NCBI GenBank assembly: GCA_016934895.1
Contig: JAFGRZ010000179.1
Span: 1-8,682, forward strand
Direction: 5' to 3'
Length of the DNA: 8,682 nucleotides
Source of the DNA: Candidatus Aminicenantota bacterium
GTDB taxonomy: Bacteria > Acidobacteriota > Aminicenantia > Aminicenantales > UBA8522
Part shown: positions 7,801 through 8,682 of the stretch, in pieces
How the letters are laid out: the number at the start of each line of letters is the position of its first letter
How positions within the stretch are numbered: the stretch's first letter is position 1
The notes under the pieces: generated by a model
Database searches by the model: none
What the model was told of the DNA's origin: nothing
The model's input: the letters and a program-made list of their open reading frames with translations, nothing else
Made by a program: the position numbers and the translations under genes

Positions 7801-8183
7801 TTGAGATCCCGGCTCTTCAGCCCGGCCATTCTCAGAGCGAGCAACGAGTGTTGAAGCGCCCGGATGATCCCCGTCGTTGCTTCGATCCTGCCGAAATAAT
7901 GGAGGTTTCCTTCAGCCTTGAGCCTCCGGAAGATCTTCTCGACCAGAAAAAAAACGCCTGTCCCCGAGATGAACTTTGTTCTGCGTTGAGACAGGTCCGG
8001 GCCGACGATCTCCTGAGTCAGCGCCGGCAGCGTGATGAAGTGAAGATTAACCCAGTTCCCGCCTCCCTTGGCCAGGTCTTCTCCGATCTGGCGGCCGATC
8101 TGATAGGAAGGAACGATGAGGTATTTTTTGTCGAGCCTGTGTTCGGCACAGAATCTGCAGAGATAATGAATGAGCCCGTTCAT
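4884..8183 (-). CDS. addB: AddB-type helicase-nuclease subunit with PD-(D/E)XK nuclease and iron-sulfur cysteines
   Basis: A 1099-residue protein, within the AddB size range. It would be the partner of AddA, carrying the second nuclease and the inactive-helicase scaffold that in characterised AddAB recognises Chi. The N-terminus (YLIVPSYQIGRQIGEDLAKGG, 21-41) is helicase-like but has no Walker A. An in-frame TAA 18 nt upstream of ATG 8183 leaves no room for a longer start. MTFVAGLDQGAFPG (561-574), followed by LLDEERERI, matches the AddB motif-VI-like region. The nuclease starts at LSASRLEKLAKCPFSYL, with C772 and H808 (RGTLLHEIF). Catalytic residues are D947 (GRIDRID) and D961-Y-K963 (IDYKTG), with LQHALYAV after. 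C1059, C1063 and C1069, together with C772, match the AddB 4Fe-4S site, but the spacing is C-x3-C-x5-C rather than the usual C-x2-C-x5-C. AGGGA lies just 2 nt from the ATG, with a second GGGA 9 nt away. Confidence 0.88.
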   Translation of the reverse strand: MNGLIHYLCRFCAEHRLDKKYLIVPSYQIGRQIGEDLAKGGGNWVNLHFITLPALTQEIVGPDLSQRRTKFISGTGVFFLVEKIFRRLKAEGNLHYFGRIEATTGIIRALQHSLLALRMAGLKSRDLKPTEFIDGRKGGEIIRLLKSYEDDLDKGNFIDLPGLYELALKKMDVRRISRKTATRAAPQPTGLTEPRLYLTLRDRPLEQLERKFIEKLAGKNLVLVLQDPIYGLIRPRRMWAAEPGDQPPAVTSTAPSSPPASNIERLPWLFATAKAPPALRDNTIDIFSAIGPSNECREILRRIVAEKVPLDAVEVIHPPDSAYPSIMVALAAKSGLAMTFGDGIPLAFTAPGKAFSGLVAWLEHDYLVTDLCALIEAGALKLPSGNGHVALSPLMASRYLKSAMIGWGRGRYATRLRTLVQDADDCVRAAEIGGEFEKIGRYRENIREVESLMAIIKDILDLLPEEDERGRVDFSALCRGGASFVGEFAAVRGDLDAEARGLLLSRLSEAAAFETEPMKRSAAFERLRNLAEGLRVGTSGPAPGHLHLSGWRTGGFSGRPMTFVAGLDQGAFPGAGIQDPILLDEERERISGGLRTSADSLRENLWAMAGMLAGLRGRVIISHSSYDIIEERPSFPSSLVLQAARLREGKPDLDYSKLAELIPESRGFLPEGEEGGKTEPAPERAALEARVLDETDWWLARLAPGGILRDGMEAVKTNFDLLGRGIFGLEKRERDVVGEFEGKIKIDPKEVHPFHNRDIVLSASRLEKLAKCPFSYLMRYVLDVRPPDELELDQSQWLNPLVRGTLLHEIFAEFMRELKKERKKRKGAERAKAMEHGEKRPAVRALEHGPLMRRITDEVIDRYKEAIPPPSEGVFKQEKREIEEATAIFLKAEEERENAGEPLLFEVSFGTGRGSGPGAEGGEERMEEPVVLDLGSGQSVLIAGRIDRIDRLGDGRYRVIDYKTGSTKIYDDLDMFGKGRILQHALYAVAAEQILRKLGIDDRPEVAESGYYFPTRKGEGNWVKPELDRQKFNRVVMELLSVIEKGHFVANPGLGDIDCEDFCDYGRICGGAAARERAKEKKEHNTEIFDIFDRLKEYD

Positions 8184-8200
8184 CTTCCCTGATCCCGGTT

Positions 8201-8228
8201 ATTGTACACCCTCTCTCGGGCTTAAGAA
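8201..8228 (-). promoter_or_regulatory. Possible promoter of the addBA operon
   Basis: On the minus strand TACAAT (8206-8201) is a good -10 box, with five of six matches. The best -35 candidate is the weak TTCTTA (8228-8223) at 16 bp; TTTCTT is the alternative at 17 bp. Transcription would begin about 12 nt before the addB start, leaving a very short leader. It is the only reasonable promoter between addB and the repeat cluster, but the -35 is poor. Confidence 0.35.
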
Positions 8229-8243
8229 AAGGATATTCAGGAT

Positions 8244-8285
8244 TTGGTGGCTGTCACCTGAAAATTGGTGGCTGGCTCCAGAAAT
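8244..8285. repeat. Tandem pair of 21-bp GGTGGCTG units
   Basis: Two adjacent 21-bp units, 8244-8264 and 8265-8285, both begin TTGGTGGCTG and agree at 17 of 21 positions. The first contains a small hairpin GGTG-GCTGT-CACC (8246-8258). The second ends in CCAGAA-A-TTCTGG (8278-8290), a perfect 6-bp inverted repeat about one base. Together they form the left part of a repeat cluster in front of addB. Confidence 0.75.
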
Positions 8286-8318
8286 TCTGGGACGCGAGCG
8301 AAATTCGGGGACGCGACT
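8281..8318. repeat. Tandem pair of 19-bp GAAATTCnGGGACGCGA units
   Basis: Unit 8281-8299 and unit 8300-8318 agree at 16 of 19 positions; in the first 17 they differ only by T/G at position 8. The first unit overlaps the end of the GGTGGCTG pair, so the two repeat types grade into each other. Confidence 0.75.
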
Positions 8319-8356
8319 GAATTCTCTGGAATTCGGATCGTGTCCCCCGGATTTCG
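8299..8356. repeat. Imperfect inverted repeat (long hairpin), REP-like
   Basis: Left arm CGAAATTCGGGGACGCGA (8299-8316) pairs with the right arm at 8338-8356, with two mismatches and one extra base. Both mismatches become G-U pairs if the plus strand is transcribed. The loop holds GAATTC-TCTG-GAATTC (8319-8334), itself an inverted repeat that extends the stem. Reading outward, a further inverted copy of the arm is GCGTCCCCCGAATTT at 8384-8398. Such AATTCGGGGAC/GTCCCCGAATT elements are, to my recollection, typical of DNA next to IS200-like (TnpA-REP/RAYT) transposase genes, but no transposase is present here. Confidence 0.7.
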
Positions 8357-8380
8357 CAAGTCTCATTTAGTGCATTACGT

Positions 8381-8398
8381 ATGGCGTCCCCCGAATTT
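8381..8398 (+). repeat. Outer inverted copy of the repeat, providing the start codon of the PIN gene
   Basis: GCGTCCCCCGAATTT (8384-8398) is the reverse complement of 8301-8314, apart from one extra C. Together with the preceding ATG it reads as codons 1-6 (MASPEF) of the following PIN-domain frame. The repeat stops just before GCCTACGTC, where clear VapC homology begins. Confidence 0.65.
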
Positions 8399-8682
8399 GC
8401 CTACGTCCGCTTTCTGCGGGGGGAAGAAAAAGTCATGGCCGCCCTGGCCCGGGCCGACAGCGTCTTCATGTCCGTGTTCGTCCTGGGCGAACTGTTCGCG
8501 GGGTTCAAAGCGGGGAGCAAAGAAAAAACCAACGGGCAGCTCCTTGAGAGGTTCCTCCTCAAACCCACGGTCAGCGTCGTGGAGGCGACGATCGAGACGG
8601 CCGATATCTTCGGGTTCGTCATGAGCTCTCTCAGGAAGTCCGGCACCCCGATCCCGATCAACGATGTCTGGATCGCCGCCCA
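8381..8682 (+). CDS. VapC-like PIN-domain toxin, N-terminally truncated (probable pseudogene), 3' end beyond the window
   Basis: The frame is open from 8321 (after TGA 8318-8320) to the right edge, with its first ATG at 8381, giving 100 codons and two bases. From residue 7 it reads like a VapC toxin: AYVRFLRGEEKVMAAL, SVFVLGELFAGFKAG with acidic E37, a helix with LLERFLLKPTVSVVEATIET, and TPIPINDVWIAA with acidic D95. VapC proteins are Mg-dependent ribonucleases of toxin-antitoxin pairs and start with a short beta-strand ending in D-T/S-S/N, just before the AYxxFLRGEE segment. That strand and the first catalytic Asp are absent, replaced by repeat-derived MASPEF. There is no Shine-Dalgarno sequence before the ATG, and no antitoxin gene precedes it as is usual. 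I infer a toxin gene decapitated by rearrangement and probably inactive. The family call is solid; expression is doubtful. Confidence 0.75.
   Translation, partial: MASPEFAYVRFLRGEEKVMAALARADSVFMSVFVLGELFAGFKAGSKEKTNGQLLERFLLKPTVSVVEATIETADIFGFVMSSLRKSGTPIPINDVWIAA

Noticed and set aside
1283..8183. A novel defence system built from a helicase plus nuclease pair
   Set aside because: Gene order, overlap, lengths, all helicase motifs, two PD-(D/E)XK nucleases and the AddB cysteines fit ordinary AddAB double-strand-break repair. No extra effector or sensor gene is linked.
8244..8398. A CRISPR-like array
   Set aside because: The units are degenerate, directly adjacent without spacers of constant length, and include inverted copies. 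There are no cas genes.
8265..8624. A 119-codon plus-strand ORF overlapping the repeats and the PIN gene
   Set aside because: The alternative frame (from 8381) gives clear VapC-like protein. This one gives Ser/Arg/Pro-rich text with no similarity I recognise, and starts inside the repeats.

Overview
The window is GC-rich, gene-dense bacterial DNA. By eye the protein style (Lys/Glu/Arg-rich, with charged low-complexity loops) and the repeat type suggest an Acidobacteriota/Aminicenantes-like or other environmental lineage. That placement is inference; there is no rRNA or marker gene here to confirm it.

Layout from left to right. (1) Positions 1-656, minus strand: 5' part of a gene for a secreted transglutaminase-like protein whose C-terminus lies outside the window. 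It has a strong sigma70-type promoter (TTGACA, 17 bp, TATATT) about 100 nt upstream. (2) Positions 657-946: intergenic, holding that promoter and leader plus a possible plus-strand promoter. (3) Positions 947-1282, plus strand: a short remnant of a Pif1/RecD-like superfamily 1B helicase gene, truncated at both ends. (4) Positions 1283-8183, minus strand: a two-gene operon, addB then addA, overlapping by 8 bp. It encodes the two large subunits of an AddAB-type helicase-nuclease. (5) Positions 8184-8400: a cluster of short direct and inverted repeats built on AATTCGGGGACGC and GGTGGCTG units. (6) Positions 8381-8682, plus strand: a VapC-like PIN-domain toxin gene whose first codons have been replaced by the end of one of these repeats. 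Its 3' end lies outside the window.

The functional core is the addBA operon. AddA supplies the SF1A (UvrD-like) motor and one PD-(D/E)XK nuclease. AddB supplies a helicase-like scaffold, a second PD-(D/E)XK nuclease and a four-cysteine iron-sulfur site. Together they would resect double-strand breaks for RecA-dependent recombination. Both flanks show decay: a helicase scrap abuts the addA stop codon, and a decapitated toxin gene lies beyond the repeats upstream of addB. The operon therefore appears to sit between two rearrangement scars.

I do not see a new multi-gene system. The most interesting signals are the repeat cluster and its fusion to the PIN gene, an in-frame palindromic 15-bp tandem duplication inside addA, and an atypical cysteine spacing in AddB.
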